Assembly: GCF_027474525.2 (NCBI RefSeq)
Contig: NZ_CP114882.2
Coordinates: 248,001-312,000 of the forward strand
DNA length: 64,000 nucleotides
Direction: 5' to 3'
From: Flavobacterium lacustre
Lineage (GTDB): Bacteria; Bacteroidota; Bacteroidia; Flavobacteriales; Flavobacteriaceae
A model generated the notes under the pieces. It ran no database searches and had not been told where the DNA came from. It was given only the letters and a program-made list of their open reading frames with translations. Below are positions 17,096 through 27,633 of the stretch, piece after piece (position 1 is the stretch's first letter; each line of letters begins with the position of its first letter). Position numbers and translations under genes: made by a program.

Positions 17096-17782
17096 TCAAT
17101 CTAAAGAATCAAAATATTTCAAAATTTTGCTAACATCATCATCTAAATCATACTTCAGTTTATTTTTTAAAACAAATTCTTTAACCAATACACTTTTATC
17201 TTTTGTGTACTTTACTATTGAATTTTTATTGAGTTTAGCTTTTTCATATTTTCCATTGAAAAAAAAATAATAGGAATACATTTTAACATATTTATCTTCC
17301 TGCATTTTAGTTTGCGTAAGTGGATTTAAAACTCCGTATTCAACAATAAGTGTAGCCTCTTTAAACAATTTTATTCTATTCCCATTAAAAACTTCGTAGA
17401 AAAGACCATCTAATAAATCCTCATTTAAAACTTTAAACTTTTTATCCTGAAGTATTACATAATCAAATTGACTAAGATCGTATTGAAAAACAGAATCTTT
17501 AGAAACAAAGGCTTCCAGTTTTTTAGAATTTAAATTATAATTTAAATTAAATAATGAAGCAGTTATTCCCTTTTTAGAAATTACTTTATAAGAACCGACC
17601 CAATTAGAAAATAAATAAGTTGAGCCTTCGATATGAGAACTAATTGATTTTCCTGGTAACCAGATACCATTATTACTCATGTCCCCATCATTAATAGCTG
17701 TCCTGTAAGTATCACTAACCGATTGTGACGAAACAGTAAATATTACAAAAAGATAAAAAACAAAAAAAAGATTATATTTCAT
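17096..17782 (-). CDS. Hypothetical secreted protein, paralogue B
   Basis: A 228-residue protein with a signal peptide (MKYNLFFVFYLFVIFTVSSQ), homologous to its neighbour at 16287-16970: YLFSNWVGSYKV, FNLNYNLNSKKLEAFVSKDS, VFQYDL, GVLNPLTQTKMQEDKY and SKILKYFDSLD. The pair is a tandem duplication that has since diverged strongly. It begins just after the terminator of the ribosomal cluster, so it is probably expressed on its own or by read-through. No conserved catalytic motif is apparent. Confidence 0.65.
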   Translation of the reverse strand: MKYNLFFVFYLFVIFTVSSQSVSDTYRTAINDGDMSNNGIWLPGKSISSHIEGSTYLFSNWVGSYKVISKKGITASLFNLNYNLNSKKLEAFVSKDSVFQYDLSQFDYVILQDKKFKVLNEDLLDGLFYEVFNGNRIKLFKEATLIVEYGVLNPLTQTKMQEDKYVKMYSYYFFFNGKYEKAKLNKNSIVKYTKDKSVLVKEFVLKNKLKYDLDDDVSKILKYFDSLD

Positions 17783-17811
17783 AAAATATTATGTGTGCTT
17801 TTAATTAATCA

Positions 17812-17846
17812 CAAAAAAAAGGATAAACTAACACTAGTCTATCCTT
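17812..17846 (-). terminator. Terminator of the ribosomal-protein cluster
   Basis: Arms 17819-17830 and 17835-17846 (AAGGATAAACTA / TAGTCTATCCTT, one mismatch) with a 4-nt loop; on the minus strand the hairpin is followed by a run of Us (A-tract at 17812-17818). It closes the cluster after rplQ. Confidence 0.8.
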
Positions 17847-17874
17847 GATTTTTATTAAATGGTTATTTTCATAA

Positions 17875-18363
17875 CTATTCAGCAGCGTCAGTAGTTGTTT
17901 CAGTTTCAGCAACTGGAGCTTCAGAAGCTTCATCAGCTTTCTTAGCTTTACCACCACGACGGCTTTTTGCTTTTTTAACTTCTTTTTTACCACCATTGTA
18001 AAGTTCATTGAAATCAACCAATTCGATCATTGCCATATCAGCATTATCTCCTAAACGATTTCCAACTTTAATGATACGAGTGTATCCACCTGGACGGTCT
18101 CCTACTTTAGCAGCTACGTCTCTGAACAAGTCAGTTACAGCATATTTACTACGTAAGTAAGCAAAAACGATACGACGATTGTGAGTAGTATCCGCTTTAG
18201 ATTTTGTTATTAAAGGCTCAACAAATTGTTTAAGCGCTTTTGCTTTAGCAACAGTAGTGTTAATACGTTTGTGCTCGATAAGAGAACAAGCCATATTAGC
18301 CAACATAGATTTTCTATGTGCAGTCTGTCTGCTTAAGTGATTGAATTTTTTTCCGTGTCTCAT
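17875..18363 (-). CDS. rplQ: 50S ribosomal protein bL17
   Basis: A 162-residue bL17. The core [20 protein letters not shown] to about residue 120 is canonical and surrounds the polypeptide exit tunnel. A C-terminal tail rich in Lys/Arg and then Ala/Glu/Thr ([20 protein letters not shown]) extends about 40 residues beyond the E. coli protein, usual in Bacteroidota. Last gene of the cluster, 42 nt after rpoA. Confidence 0.97.
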   Translation of the reverse strand: MRHGKKFNHLSRQTAHRKSMLANMACSLIEHKRINTTVAKAKALKQFVEPLITKSKADTTHNRRIVFAYLRSKYAVTDLFRDVAAKVGDRPGGYTRIIKVGNRLGDNADMAMIELVDFNELYNGGKKEVKKAKSRRGGKAKKADEASEAPVAETETTTDAAE

Positions 18364-18405
18364 TGCTATGTTAAATTTAACCCCGATTATACAATCGGGA
18401 CTGAA

Positions 18406-19398
18406 TTATTCTTTATCTAATTTGTATTTTGCTAAATCCATTCCGAAGTTTAAATTTTTAATTGCAACTAGTTCATCTAGTTCAGTTAAAGATTTTTTAC
18501 CGAAATTACGGAATTTCATTAGGTCATTTTTATTGAAAGATACTAAATCTCCAAGTGTATCAACTTCAGCCGCTTTCAAACAATTTAATGCTCTTACAGA
18601 TAAATCCATATCAACAAGCTTAGTTTTAAGCAATTGTCTCATGTGTAATGACTCTTCGTCATACGATTCTGTTTGTGCAATTTCGTCAGCCTCGAGTGTA
18701 ATTCTTTCGTCAGAAAACAACATGAAGTGGTGAATTAAAACTTTTGCAGCTTCAGTCAAAGCATCCTTAGGATTAATAGATCCATCAGTTTTTATTTCAA
18801 AAACTAATTTCTCATAATCTGTTTTTTGCTCTACACGGAAGTTTTCAATTGCATATTTTACGTTTTTTACCGGAGTAAAAATAGAATCTGTAAAAATGGT
18901 TCCAATTGCAGCATTCTGTTTTTTGTTCTCTTCAGCAGGAACATATCCTCTACCTTTTTCGATAGTTAAATCGAAATTCAGTTTGATTTTACTGTCTAAA
19001 TTACAGATAACTAGTTCTGGATTCAAAACTTGAAAACCTGATATAAATTTTTGAAAATCACCAGCTGTTAATTGATCTTTACCAGAAACAGAAATAGTAA
19101 CTGCTTCATTATCGATATCTTCAATTTGACGTTTGAAACGTACTTGTTTAAGATTAAGAATAATTTCGGTAACGTCTTCAACAACTCCTGAAATAGTAGA
19201 AAACTCATGATCTACACCTTCGATACGAACCGATGTAATTGCATAACCTTCTAACGCTGAAAGCAAAACTCTTCTAAGTGCATTACCAACTGTCAATCCG
19301 TAACCAGGTTCTAAAGGTCTAAATTCAAATTTACCTTCAAAATCGGTTGAATCGATCATGATAACTTTATCGGGCTTCTGAAAATTAAATATTGCCAT
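18406..19398 (-). CDS. rpoA: RNA polymerase alpha subunit
   Basis: A 330-residue alpha subunit. The N-terminal assembly domain ([40 protein letters not shown]) covers about 1-230. A linker leads to the C-terminal DNA- and activator-binding domain, with [20 protein letters not shown] helices and [16 protein letters not shown]. The position between rpsD and rplQ is the conserved alpha-operon order. Confidence 0.97.
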   Translation of the reverse strand: MAIFNFQKPDKVIMIDSTDFEGKFEFRPLEPGYGLTVGNALRRVLLSALEGYAITSVRIEGVDHEFSTISGVVEDVTEIILNLKQVRFKRQIEDIDNEAVTISVSGKDQLTAGDFQKFISGFQVLNPELVICNLDSKIKLNFDLTIEKGRGYVPAEENKKQNAAIGTIFTDSIFTPVKNVKYAIENFRVEQKTDYEKLVFEIKTDGSINPKDALTEAAKVLIHHFMLFSDERITLEADEIAQTESYDEESLHMRQLLKTKLVDMDLSVRALNCLKAAEVDTLGDLVSFNKNDLMKFRNFGKKSLTELDELVAIKNLNFGMDLAKYKLDKE

Positions 19399-19419
19399 AA
19401 ATTTCGACTAAGTCAATTA

Positions 19420-20025
19420 TTATTTGTTGTACAACTCTACGATTAATTGTTCTTTAATGTTTTCTGGAATTTGAAGTCTTGCAGGTACAGAAACAAAAGT
19501 TCCTTCTTTAAGATCATTATTCCAAGTAATCCATTCATAAACTTGACTTGAATTTGATAAAGAACGTTCGATAGCTTCTAAAGATTTAGATTTTTCACGA
19601 ACACCTACTTTATCACCAGGTTTAAGGTGGTAAGAAGGAATATTAACCACTTCACCATTTACAGTGATGTGTCTGTGTGATACGATTTGACGAGCACCTC
19701 TTCTAGAAGGAGCAATACCCATTCTAAAAACTACATTGTCTAATCTTGCTTCACACAATTGTAATAAAACTTCACCAGTAACACCTTTAGTAGCTGATGC
19801 TTTTTCGAATAAGTTTCTGAATTGTTTTTCTAAAATTCCATAAGAATATTTAGCTTTTTGCTTTTCCATTAATTGGACAGCATATTCAGATTTTTTTCCT
19901 CTTTTTTTAGCCATCCCGTGTTGTCCGGGTGGATAATTTCTTTTTTCGAAAGCTTTATCGTCTCCGAAAATTGCTTCGCCGAATTTACGGGCGATTCTTG
20001 TACTTGGACCAGTATATCTTGCCAT
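19420..20025 (-). CDS. rpsD: 30S ribosomal protein uS4
   Basis: A 201-residue uS4, an assembly initiator binding the 16S 5' domain. [20 protein letters not shown] begins the protein, and the S4 RNA-binding motif lies at about 90-155 ([36 protein letters not shown]). The N-terminus carries no Cys4 zinc site, so it is the zinc-free type. A 91-nt gap separates it from rpsK. Confidence 0.97.
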   Translation of the reverse strand: MARYTGPSTRIARKFGEAIFGDDKAFEKRNYPPGQHGMAKKRGKKSEYAVQLMEKQKAKYSYGILEKQFRNLFEKASATKGVTGEVLLQLCEARLDNVVFRMGIAPSRRGARQIVSHRHITVNGEVVNIPSYHLKPGDKVGVREKSKSLEAIERSLSNSSQVYEWITWNNDLKEGTFVSVPARLQIPENIKEQLIVELYNK

Positions 20026-20116
20026 TTTAAATTGTTTAAGATAGAGATTATGAATTCAGGTCTTATCCTTCGATAATCTATATTCTATCTAGGTTATACT
20101 ATAAATATTTTGAGTA

Positions 20117-20500
20117 TTAAACTCTACGTCTTTTTGGAGGACGACACCCATTGTGAGGCATTGGAGTAACATCGATAATCTCAGTAACTTCAATTCCACC
20201 GTTATGCAAAGAACGAATAGCAGACTCACGTCCGTTACCTGGTCCTTTTACATATACTTTCACTTTTTTAAGTCCAGCCTCAAGAGCTACTTTACTACAA
20301 TCTTCTGCTGCCATTTGGGCTGCGTATGGAGTATTCTTTTTAGAACCTCTAAAACCCATTTTACCAGCTGAAGACCAAGAAATAACTTCACCTTTTTTGT
20401 TTGTCAAAGAAATGATGATGTTATTGAAGGTAGCAGAAATATGAGCTTCTCCCGTTGATTCAACGATAACTTTACGTTTTTTTGCAGTTGCTTTAGCCAT
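20117..20500 (-). CDS. rpsK: 30S ribosomal protein uS11
   Basis: A 127-residue uS11 of the 30S platform. Recognisable by [20 protein letters not shown], the [20 protein letters not shown] segment and the conserved C-terminus [18 protein letters not shown]. Eight nt after rpsM. Confidence 0.97.
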   Translation of the reverse strand: MAKATAKKRKVIVESTGEAHISATFNNIIISLTNKKGEVISWSSAGKMGFRGSKKNTPYAAQMAAEDCSKVALEAGLKKVKVYVKGPGNGRESAIRSLHNGGIEVTEIIDVTPMPHNGCRPPKRRRV

Positions 20501-20508
20501 ATTACTTA

Positions 20509-20883
20509 TTATTTAGTTGCTTTTTTCTTGTTAGCAACAGTTTTTCTTTTACCTTTTCTTGTTCTAGAGTTGTTTTTAGTTCTTTGCCCTCTTAATGGAA
20601 GACCTGATCTATGACGAATACCTCTGTAACAACCAATATCCATTAAACGTTTGATGTTTAAAGAAACTTCAGAACGTAATTCTCCTTCAATCTTAAAAGC
20701 TGATACTGCTTCACGAATTGCTCCGATCTCATCATCATTCCAATCTTGAACTTTTTTGTCTTGGCTAACTTGAGCTTTATCTAAAATCTCAATTGCTCTA
20801 CTTTTTCCTAATCCGAAGATGTAGGTAAGTGCTATAACACCTCTCTTATTTTTTGGGATATCTACCCCTGCTATTCTTGCCAT
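20509..20883 (-). CDS. rpsM: 30S ribosomal protein uS13
   Basis: A 124-residue uS13 of the 30S head, contacting the P-site tRNA and forming intersubunit bridges. [20 protein letters not shown], the helix-two-turn-helix region with IFGLGKSRA, and [20 protein letters not shown] are all canonical, as is the Lys-rich end. Confidence 0.97.
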   Translation of the reverse strand: MARIAGVDIPKNKRGVIALTYIFGLGKSRAIEILDKAQVSQDKKVQDWNDDEIGAIREAVSAFKIEGELRSEVSLNIKRLMDIGCYRGIRHRSGLPLRGQRTKNNSRTRKGKRKTVANKKKATK

Positions 20884-20885
20884 AA

Positions 20886-21002
20886 TTATCCTTGTCTTTG
20901 TTTAAATCTAGGATTCTTTTTGTTTATTACGTACAATCTCCCTTTTCTTCGCACAATTTTGCACTCGGGACTTCTCTTTTTTACTGAAGCTCTAACTTTC
21001 AT
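20886..21002 (-). CDS. rpmJ: 50S ribosomal protein bL36, zinc-free form
   Basis: A 38-codon gene read directly from the minus strand between rpsM and inf[21 protein letters not shown], then [18 protein letters not shown] and TAA. This is bL36 by motif and position. Only one cysteine remains (in SPECK) where zinc-type L36 has a Cys3-His site, so it is the C-minus form that does not bind zinc. Two nt separate its stop from rpsM. Confidence 0.95.
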   Translation of the reverse strand: MKVRASVKKRSPECKIVRRKGRLYVINKKNPRFKQRQG

Positions 21003-21014
21003 TTTGAATATCCT

Positions 21015-21230
21015 TTAATATCTATAAGTAATTCTTGCTTTTGACAAATCGTAAGGGCTCATTTCTAGTTTCACTTTATCACCAGGTAATAATTTGATAT
21101 AATGCATACGCATTTTTCCAGATATATGTGCAATTACAATATGTCCATTTTCTAACTCTACACGAAACATAGCATTTGACAATGCTTCAATGATTGATCC
21201 GTCTTGTTCTATTGCTGATTGTTTTGCCAT
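21015..21230 (-). CDS. infA: Translation initiation factor IF-1
   Basis: A 71-residue single OB-fold protein: [40 protein letters not shown] and [22 protein letters not shown]-1 blocks the ribosomal A site during initiation. It follows secY by 3 nt; map and adk are absent from this position. Confidence 0.97.
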   Translation of the reverse strand: MAKQSAIEQDGSIIEALSNAMFRVELENGHIVIAHISGKMRMHYIKLLPGDKVKLEMSPYDLSKARITYRY

Positions 21231-21233
21231 AAG

Positions 21234-22580
21234 TTAAGCTACTGCTTTTCTATTTTTACCACTTTTCATTAAACCATCATAATGTTTGTTTAACAAGTAT
21301 GAATTAATTTGTTGAATTGTATCTATGGCAACACCAACCATAATTATTAATGAAGTACCTCCAAAGAACATTGCCCAAGATTGTTGAACATCCATAACGC
21401 TTACAACAATTGCCGGGAACACAGCGATTAGTGCAAGAAATAAAGATCCGGGGAAAGTTATTAAAGACATCACTTTGTCAAGAAAATCAGATGTTTCTAC
21501 ACCAGGTCTAACACCAGGAATAAAACCACCACTTCTTTTTAAATCATCAGACATTTTGTTAGTAGGCACAGTGATTGCAGTATAAAAGAATGTAAAAACA
21601 ACTATCAAAGTTGCAAAAACAAAATTATACCAAAATCCAAACATGTTACTAAAAGCACCAACAATTGATTGTGACGCATCTGACTTAGACAATCCAGCAA
21701 CCGCAGCAGGTATAAACATAATTGCCTGAGCAAATATAATTGGCATAACACCTGAAGCGTTTAACTTCAAAGGAATCCACTGTCTATTACCACCCATTAA
21801 ATCTTGTTCGTAATCTCCTGAAGAAGTACGACGAGCATATTGAACAGGTATTTTTCTAACTGCCATTACTAACAATACACATGCAATAATTACCAATAAC
21901 CAAACAATAATTTCGATTACAAGCAACATTGGCCCACCATTATTATTGGTAACTCTGGTTGTAAATTCTTGTATAAAAGCCTGAGGTAATCTAGCTAAAA
22001 TACCAACCATAATCAATAATGATATACCATTTCCAATTCCTTTGTCAGTGATTTTTTCTCCAAGCCACATAGCGAAAACAGTACCTGTAACCAAGATAAT
22101 AACTGAAGAAAATAAGAATTCAAAAGAATTAAATCCTAATAAAAATGCATTACTAGGTAAAGTTCTATATAGATTATAGATATAAGTTGGCCCTTGAACC
22201 AAAGTAATACCTATTGTTAACCAACGTGTAATTTGATTAATCTTCTTTCTACCACTTTCTCCATCACTTTGAAGTTTTTGCAAATATGGAATCGCAATTC
22301 CCATTAACTGAACAACAATAGATGCAGAAATATAAGGCATAATACCTAAAGCAAAAACTGAAGCTTTAGAAAAAGCACCTCCCGTAAACATATCTAGAAT
22401 AGAACCTATACCATCTTTGGTTTGTCCTGCTAAACTATTCAATTGAGTTGCATCAATTCCTGGAAGTGTAACGTGTGCACCAAAACGGTAAACTAAAAGC
22501 AATCCTAATGTAATTAAGATTCTGTTTTTCAGTTCTTCGATTTTCCAAACATTACTTATTGATTCAATAAATTTCTTCAT
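21234..22580 (-). CDS. secY: Protein translocase subunit SecY
   Basis: A 448-residue SecY with ten predicted membrane helices, forming the protein-conducting channel with SecE/SecG. Conserved features are RILITLGLLLVYRFGAHVTL at the first helix, the plug region GGAFSKASVFALGIMPYISA, and the cytoplasmic loop with RKIPVQYARRT. Position after rplO is the conserved spc order. Confidence 0.97.
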   Translation of the reverse strand: MKKFIESISNVWKIEELKNRILITLGLLLVYRFGAHVTLPGIDATQLNSLAGQTKDGIGSILDMFTGGAFSKASVFALGIMPYISASIVVQLMGIAIPYLQKLQSDGESGRKKINQITRWLTIGITLVQGPTYIYNLYRTLPSNAFLLGFNSFEFLFSSVIILVTGTVFAMWLGEKITDKGIGNGISLLIMVGILARLPQAFIQEFTTRVTNNNGGPMLLVIEIIVWLLVIIACVLLVMAVRKIPVQYARRTSSGDYEQDLMGGNRQWIPLKLNASGVMPIIFAQAIMFIPAAVAGLSKSDASQSIVGAFSNMFGFWYNFVFATLIVVFTFFYTAITVPTNKMSDDLKRSGGFIPGVRPGVETSDFLDKVMSLITFPGSLFLALIAVFPAIVVSVMDVQQSWAMFFGGTSLIIMVGVAIDTIQQINSYLLNKHYDGLMKSGKNRKAVA

Positions 22581-22593
22581 CTTAATTGAAAAA

Positions 22594-23046
22594 TTATATT
22601 GTTACAGCTTCTCCTCCAGCAGCTTCAATAGCAGCTTTTGCAGTAGCAGTAAATTTGTGAGCGGTTACCTTTAATTTAGCTTTCAGTTCTCCTCTTCCTA
22701 AAATCTTAACGATTTCATTTTTGGTAGCCAAACGATTTGCAACATAAACTGTCATATCAACAGCATCTGTAATCACACCATTATCAACTAATAATTGAAG
22801 CGTATCAAGATTAACACCTTCGTATTCTTTACGATTGATGTTTGTGAAACCAAACTTAGGCACACGTCTTTGAAGAGGCATTTGACCACCTTCAAAACCA
22901 ATCTTTTTAGAATAACCAGAACGAGATTTTGCTCCTTTGTGACCTCTTGCAGAAGTACCACCTTTTCCAGAACCTTCTCCTCTACCTAATCTTTTATTTT
23001 GATTGTGTGTAGAACCTTCAGCAGGTTGTAAGTTACTTAAATTCAT
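22594..23046 (-). CDS. rplO: 50S ribosomal protein uL15
   Basis: A 150-residue uL15: N-terminal MNLSNLQPAEGSTHNQNKRL with the glycine-rich RNA-binding arm GRGEGSGKGGTSARGHKGAK, and GFEGGQMPLQRRVPKFGFTN. Normal length. Between rpmD and secY. Confidence 0.97.
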   Translation of the reverse strand: MNLSNLQPAEGSTHNQNKRLGRGEGSGKGGTSARGHKGAKSRSGYSKKIGFEGGQMPLQRRVPKFGFTNINRKEYEGVNLDTLQLLVDNGVITDAVDMTVYVANRLATKNEIVKILGRGELKAKLKVTAHKFTATAKAAIEAAGGEAVTI

Positions 23047-23057
23047 AACAGTATTTG

Positions 23058-23240
23058 TTATTTAGTTTCTTCAACAGAAACTAAGTGTTTAACTTTATTT
23101 ATCATCCCAAGGATTGTAGGATTTGAATCATGCTCTACAACTTGTCCCATTTTACGTAGACCTAAAGCTTCCAAACCTCTTTTTTGAGTTAGAGGGCAAT
23201 TGATTTTGCTTCTAACTTGTTTTACTAATAATTTAGCCAT
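23058..23240 (-). CDS. rpmD: 50S ribosomal protein uL30
   Basis: A 60-residue uL30, identified by [20 protein letters not shown] and [20 protein letters not shown], with the conserved [10 protein letters not shown] end. Twelve nt from rpsE. Confidence 0.95.
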   Translation of the reverse strand: MAKLLVKQVRSKINCPLTQKRGLEALGLRKMGQVVEHDSNPTILGMINKVKHLVSVEETK

Positions 23241-23252
23241 AATTTCCTTGAA

Positions 23253-23777
23253 TTAACCTTTAAAAACTTTTTCTAAAGAAACACCTCTTTGTTTTGCAAC
23301 AGTATAAGCACTTCTCATTTGTAATAAAGCATCAAAAGTTGCTTTCACTACATTGTGAGGATTTGAAGATCCTTGAGATTTAGATAATACATCATGAATT
23401 CCTACTGATTCAAGAACTGAACGAACAGCTCCACCAGCAATAACTCCTGTACCATGAGAGGCAGGAATTAAGAATACACGTGCACCACCAAATTTACCTT
23501 TTTGTTCGTGAGGAACTGATTGACCATTCAAAGGAATTTTTACTAAATTTTTCTTAGCATCTTCTACTGCTTTCGCAATTGCTTCAGAAACATCTTTAGA
23601 TTTTCCTAATCCATGACCAACAACACCATTTTCATCACCTACAACTACAATAGCAGAAAAACCAAAAGCTCTACCACCCTTTGTAACCTTAGTAACACGA
23701 TTAACACTCACCAAACGATCTTTTAATTCAAGACCACTTGGTTTTACTAACTCTACATTCTTGTATTTATTAGACAT
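23253..23777 (-). CDS. rpsE: 30S ribosomal protein uS5
   Basis: A 174-residue uS5, part of the decoding-fidelity centre with S4. The double-stranded RNA-binding segment [20 protein letters not shown] and [20 protein letters not shown] are followed by [20 protein letters not shown] and [20 protein letters not shown]. Length and order are normal. Confidence 0.97.
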   Translation of the reverse strand: MSNKYKNVELVKPSGLELKDRLVSVNRVTKVTKGGRAFGFSAIVVVGDENGVVGHGLGKSKDVSEAIAKAVEDAKKNLVKIPLNGQSVPHEQKGKFGGARVFLIPASHGTGVIAGGAVRSVLESVGIHDVLSKSQGSSNPHNVVKATFDALLQMRSAYTVAKQRGVSLEKVFKG

Positions 23778-23783
23778 ACTATA

Positions 23784-24134
23784 TTAGAATTTAAGTCCAG
23801 CCGCTCTTGCGCCTTCCGCTAATGATTTAATACGACCGTGATATAAATAACCTCCTCTATCGAAAGTTACTGTTTCTATCCCAGCTTTTAAAGCTTTTTC
23901 AGCAACTAGTTTTCCAACTGCTGTAGCAACTTCAATATTCGTACCGTTACCTATTTCTTTTTCTCTTGAAGAAGCCGCCAATAAAGTAACTCCGTTTACG
24001 TCATCAATAAGTTGAGCATAAATTTCTTTGTTACTTCTAAATACAGATAGTCTTGGATTTGTAGCAGTACCACTAATCGTTTTTCTAATTCTGAATCTAA
24101 TTCTTTGTCTTCTTTCAGGTTTTGTTAATGACAT
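23784..24134 (-). CDS. rplR: 50S ribosomal protein uL18
   Basis: A 116-residue uL18, a 5S rRNA-binding protein: [40 protein letters not shown] and [20 protein letters not shown]. Six nt before rpsE. Confidence 0.97.
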   Translation of the reverse strand: MSLTKPERRQRIRFRIRKTISGTATNPRLSVFRSNKEIYAQLIDDVNGVTLLAASSREKEIGNGTNIEVATAVGKLVAEKALKAGIETVTFDRGGYLYHGRIKSLAEGARAAGLKF

Positions 24135-24145
24135 AATCTTATTTT

Positions 24146-24688
24146 TTAAGCTGATTTACCTGCTTTTCTTCTTAATACTTCACCTACAAATTTAACACCT
24201 TTTCCTTTGTATGGCTCTGGCTTACGGAAACCTCTGATTTTCGCAGCTACCTGACCTAAAAGTTGTTTGTCAAATGATGTTAATTTCACAATAGGGTTTT
24301 TACCTTTTTCAGATATCGTCTCCAAAGTTACTTCTGGAGCAATTTCTAAAACAATATTATGTGAATATCCAAGAGCTAAATCTAATTTTTGTCCTTGATT
24401 TGAAGCTCTATAACCAACTCCTACCAATTCTAATGATTTTGTAAAACCATCTGTTACACCGATAATCATATTATTGATTAAAGATCTATACAATCCGTGT
24501 TTTGCTCTTTGGTCTTTGTGATCAGACGCTCTATCAACTTGAACTTGACCGTCTTCAACTGTTACAGTAACGTCCGAAAACTCCTGTGTTAGTTGACCAT
24601 TTTTTCCTTTTACTGTAATTATACCATTTGCAACTTCAACAGTTACACCAGCAGGGATTACAACCGGATTTTTACCTATTCTTGACAT
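24146..24688 (-). CDS. rplF: 50S ribosomal protein uL6
   Basis: A 180-residue uL6 with its two related domains: [20 protein letters not shown] at the start, [20 protein letters not shown] in the middle and the C-terminal signature [14 protein letters not shown]. Binds near the sarcin-ricin loop. Confidence 0.97.
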   Translation of the reverse strand: MSRIGKNPVVIPAGVTVEVANGIITVKGKNGQLTQEFSDVTVTVEDGQVQVDRASDHKDQRAKHGLYRSLINNMIIGVTDGFTKSLELVGVGYRASNQGQKLDLALGYSHNIVLEIAPEVTLETISEKGKNPIVKLTSFDKQLLGQVAAKIRGFRKPEPYKGKGVKFVGEVLRRKAGKSA

Positions 24689-24706
24689 CTTCTACTATTT
24701 TAATGA

Positions 24707-25105
24707 TTAGTAAACGTAACAAATTACTTCACCACCTACGTTCAATTGTTTTGCTTTTTTTCCAGTCATCAAACCTTTAGATGTAGAAACGATAGCAATA
24801 CCTAATCCGTTAAGGATTCTTGGAATGGATGAAGAACCTGAATACTTACGTAAACCTGGTTTACTAATTCTTTGGATATCTTTAATTACAGACTCTTTAG
24901 TATCTTTATCATACTTCAAAGCGATTTTGATTGAACCCTGAACAGCGTTGTCTTCAAATTTGTAACTCAAGATATAACCTTGATCAAATAAGATCTTAGT
25001 TATTTCTTTTTTTAGATTAGATGCAGGAATTTCAACAACTTTGTGGTTTGCAGCCACAGCGTTACGAACTCTTGTCAAATAATCTGCAATAGGATCTGTA
25101 TACAT
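24707..25105 (-). CDS. rpsH: 30S ribosomal protein uS8
   Basis: A 132-residue uS8: [20 protein letters not shown] at the N-terminus and the signature [23 protein letters not shown] segment (here [20 protein letters not shown]) with GGEVICYVY at the end. A 73-nt gap separates it from rpsN. Confidence 0.97.
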   Translation of the reverse strand: MYTDPIADYLTRVRNAVAANHKVVEIPASNLKKEITKILFDQGYILSYKFEDNAVQGSIKIALKYDKDTKESVIKDIQRISKPGLRKYSGSSSIPRILNGLGIAIVSTSKGLMTGKKAKQLNVGGEVICYVY

Positions 25106-25178
25106 GTGTATTAATTTGCGGTTTTGGTTTTCAATAAAACTATTTTATCGAACCTGAAACCAATTTATAAATGTTTGA

Positions 25179-25448
25179 TTACCAAGATGCTTTTTTAACA
25201 CCAGGGATTAATCCGTTATTAGCCATCTCACGGAATGTTACACGTGAAATACCAAATTGACGAATATAACCTCTTGGTCTACCTGTTAATTTACAACGAT
25301 TGTGTAAACGAACTGGTGAAGCATTTTTCGGTAATTTTTGCAAACCTACGAAATCTCCAGCTTCTAACAAAGCTTTTCTTTTCTCAGCATACTTAGCTAC
25401 AGTTTTTTCTCTCTTAACCTCGCGGGCTTTCATTGATTCTTTAGCCAT
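25179..25448 (-). CDS. rpsN: 30S ribosomal protein uS14, zinc-free form
   Basis: An 89-residue uS14 of the longer zinc-free type: [40 protein letters not shown] and [20 protein letters not shown]. There are no CxxC pairs. Together with Cys-poor L36 it suggests low zinc demand of this ribosome. Confidence 0.97.
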   Translation of the reverse strand: MAKESMKAREVKREKTVAKYAEKRKALLEAGDFVGLQKLPKNASPVRLHNRCKLTGRPRGYIRQFGISRVTFREMANNGLIPGVKKASW

Positions 25449-25451
25449 GTC

Positions 25452-26003
25452 TTAATTCTTTTTAAAAGGTAATCCTAATTCAGCCAATAATGACTTTGCT
25501 TCCTTATCAGTTTTTGCAGTAGTAACAAAAGAAATATCCATTCCTGAAATTTTGTTTACTTTATCAATATCAATTTCTGGGAAAATGATTTGTTCCAAAA
25601 CTCCTAAGTTATAATTACCTCTTCCATCAAAACCAGTAGCTTTAATACCACTAAAGTCTCTTACACGTGGTAAAGCAGAAGTAATAAGTCTATCTAAAAA
25701 CTCATACATTCTTTCTCCTCGCAAAGTTACTTTTGCTCCAATAGGCATCCCTTTTCTCAATTTAAAAGACGCAACGTCTTTCTTTGATATTGTAGATACT
25801 GCTTTCTGTCCAGTGATCTTTGTTAACTCATCAACTGCATAGTCAATTAGTTTTTTATCAGATACAGCTGCACCAACTCCTTTACTTAAAACGATTTTTT
25901 CCAATTTTGGAACTTGCATTACGTTTACGTATCCGAATTCCTCTTTAAGAGCAGCAATTACTCTGCTCTTATATTCTTCTTTTAGTCTAGGTATATACGC
26001 CAT
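25452..26003 (-). CDS. rplE: 50S ribosomal protein uL5
   Basis: A 183-residue uL5, which binds 5S rRNA and contacts P-site t[43 protein letters not shown] and [20 protein letters not shown]. Three nt before rpsN. Confidence 0.97.
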   Translation of the reverse strand: MAYIPRLKEEYKSRVIAALKEEFGYVNVMQVPKLEKIVLSKGVGAAVSDKKLIDYAVDELTKITGQKAVSTISKKDVASFKLRKGMPIGAKVTLRGERMYEFLDRLITSALPRVRDFSGIKATGFDGRGNYNLGVLEQIIFPEIDIDKVNKISGMDISFVTTAKTDKEAKSLLAELGLPFKKN

Positions 26004-26005
26004 TA

Positions 26006-26320
26006 CTATAGTACTTGATTAGATTTTTTTGAAAATCTTACTTTCTTATCTCCTTCTACTCTAATTCCTACTCTCGTTGTTTCCTTAGTTTTAGGATCAA
26101 TAAGTGAAATATTAGATATTTGTATTGAAGCTTCTTTCTTTACGATACCACCTTGAGGGCTTTTTGCACTCGGTTTCGTATGTTTTGAAACCATGTTTAC
26201 ACCTTCAACAATCGCTTTATTCTTCTCACGATAAACACGTAAAACTTTACCTTCAGCACCTTTATGGTCTCCAGCAATTACTCTTACAATGTCACCTGAT
26301 TTTATTTTTAGCTTTATCAT
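26006..26320 (-). CDS. rplX: 50S ribosomal protein uL24
   Basis: A 104-residue uL24 with the KOW motif ([20 protein letters not shown]) near the N-terminus and [20 protein letters not shown]. An assembly initiator of the large subunit. Two nt before rplE. Confidence 0.97.
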   Translation of the reverse strand: MIKLKIKSGDIVRVIAGDHKGAEGKVLRVYREKNKAIVEGVNMVSKHTKPSAKSPQGGIVKKEASIQISNISLIDPKTKETTRVGIRVEGDKKVRFSKKSNQVL

Positions 26321-26331
26321 CTTAAAACGAA

Positions 26332-26700
26332 TTAAAGCACTTCTGGTGCTAATGATACAATTTTCATGAATTGTTTTTCACGAAGTTCTCTTGCTACTGG
26401 ACCAAAAACACGAGTTCCTCTCATTTCCCCTGCAGCATTCAAAAGAACACATGCATTATCATCGAAACGGATATAAGAACCATCGGCTCTTCTCACTTCT
26501 TTTTTGGTACGTACAACAACTGCAGTTGAAACAGCTCCTTTTTTAACGTTTCCGTTTGGAGTTGCATCTTTGATAGAAACTACAATCTTGTCACCAACAG
26601 AGGCATACCTTCTTTTGGTACCTCCTAAAACACGGATAGTTAAAACTTCTTTAGCTCCTGTGTTATCTGCTACTTTTAGTCTTGATTCTTGTTGTACCAT
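26332..26700 (-). CDS. rplN: 50S ribosomal protein uL14
   Basis: A 122-residue uL14: [20 protein letters not shown] and the signature segment around [20 protein letters not shown], with [20 protein letters not shown] at the end. Forms intersubunit bridges with 16S rRNA. Confidence 0.97.
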
Positions 26701-26702
26701 AA

Positions 26703-26963
26703 TTATTTAGCTCTTTCTAGGATTTCAACTAATCTCCAACATTTTGATTTACTCAAAGGACGCGTTTCGCTAATTCTTACAGTATCTCCAATGTTACAGT
26801 CGTTTGTTTCGTCATGCGCAACAAATTTCTTTGTTTTCAACACGAACTTACCGTATAATGGGTGTTTTACTTTAGTCACTTGTGCAACCACAATGGATTT
26901 ATCCATTTTGTTTGAAGTAACAACACCAACTCTCTCTTTTCTTAAATTTCTTTTTTCTTCCAT
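26703..26963 (-). CDS. rpsQ: 30S ribosomal protein uS17
   Basis: An 86-residue uS17, an early-assembly OB-fold protein: [40 protein letters not shown], and [20 protein letters not shown]. Two nt ahead of rplN. Confidence 0.97.
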   Translation of the reverse strand: MEEKRNLRKERVGVVTSNKMDKSIVVAQVTKVKHPLYGKFVLKTKKFVAHDETNDCNIGDTVRISETRPLSKSKCWRLVEILERAK

Positions 26964-26980
26964 CTTTCAGCAGAATACAA

Positions 26981-27172
26981 TTATTGTAACTCTCTTTTAG
27001 TAAGCTCTGTAGCTAGTCTCGCAACTGTTCTTCTTACACTTCTAATTTGAAGTGGATTTTCAATTGGTGAAATAGCATGAGCCATTTTTAGGTCAGCATA
27101 TGTTTTCTTAGTCTGGCTAAGTTTTTCTTGCAACTCCGCTGCAGAAAGATCTTTTATTTCTGATTGTTTCAT
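26981..27172 (-). CDS. rpmC: 50S ribosomal protein uL29
   Basis: A 63-residue uL29 at the peptide exit: MKQSEIKDLSAAELQEKLSQ and the C-terminal IENPLQIRSVRRTVARLATE. The frame is open 14 codons further upstream, but those codons overlap rplP and do not resemble L29, so the ATG at 27172 was chosen. Confidence 0.95.
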   Translation of the reverse strand: MKQSEIKDLSAAELQEKLSQTKKTYADLKMAHAISPIENPLQIRSVRRTVARLATELTKRELQ

Positions 27173-27188
27173 AATATAATATAGATTA

Positions 27189-27614
27189 TTATGCTTCGAA
27201 ATCTCTAGCAACAACGAATTTAGTTTTTACTGGAAGCTTTTGAGCTGCAAGACGTAACGCCTCTTTTGCAACTGACAAAGGTACTCCTCCAACTTCAAAC
27301 ATTATTCTTCCGGGTTTAACAATGGCAGCCCAATATTCAACGGCACCTTTACCTTTACCCATACGTACCTCAAGAGGTTTCTTAGTGATAGGTTTGTCTG
27401 GAAATATTTTGATCCATAATTGTCCTTCTCTTTTCATAAAACGAGTTGCAGCAATACGCGCAGCTTCGATTTGACGAGAGGTTAAGAACATTCCATCTTC
27501 ATGTACAGATTTAATACCAAACATTCCATTAGAAAGTTCATGCCCTCTTTGAGAGTTCCCTTTCATTTTACCTTTTTGTACCTTACGGTATTTTGTTCTT
27601 TTAGGCTGTAACAT
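27189..27614 (-). CDS. rplP: 50S ribosomal protein uL16
   Basis: A 141-residue uL16: [20 protein letters not shown], the [20 protein letters not shown] helix and [20 protein letters not shown]. Lies next to the peptidyl-transferase centre; the arginine of the 2-oxoglutarate oxygenase target region is present. Confidence 0.97.
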   Translation of the reverse strand: MLQPKRTKYRKVQKGKMKGNSQRGHELSNGMFGIKSVHEDGMFLTSRQIEAARIAATRFMKREGQLWIKIFPDKPITKKPLEVRMGKGKGAVEYWAAIVKPGRIMFEVGGVPLSVAKEALRLAAQKLPVKTKFVVARDFEA

Positions 27615-27633
27615 TTTTCTTTAGTTTAAAAAT

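Noticed and set aside
17805..18017. Alternative-frame ORF over the end of rplQ
   Set aside because: Low-complexity Lys/Leu frame caused by the Ala/Lys-rich tail of L17; it also runs through the terminator.
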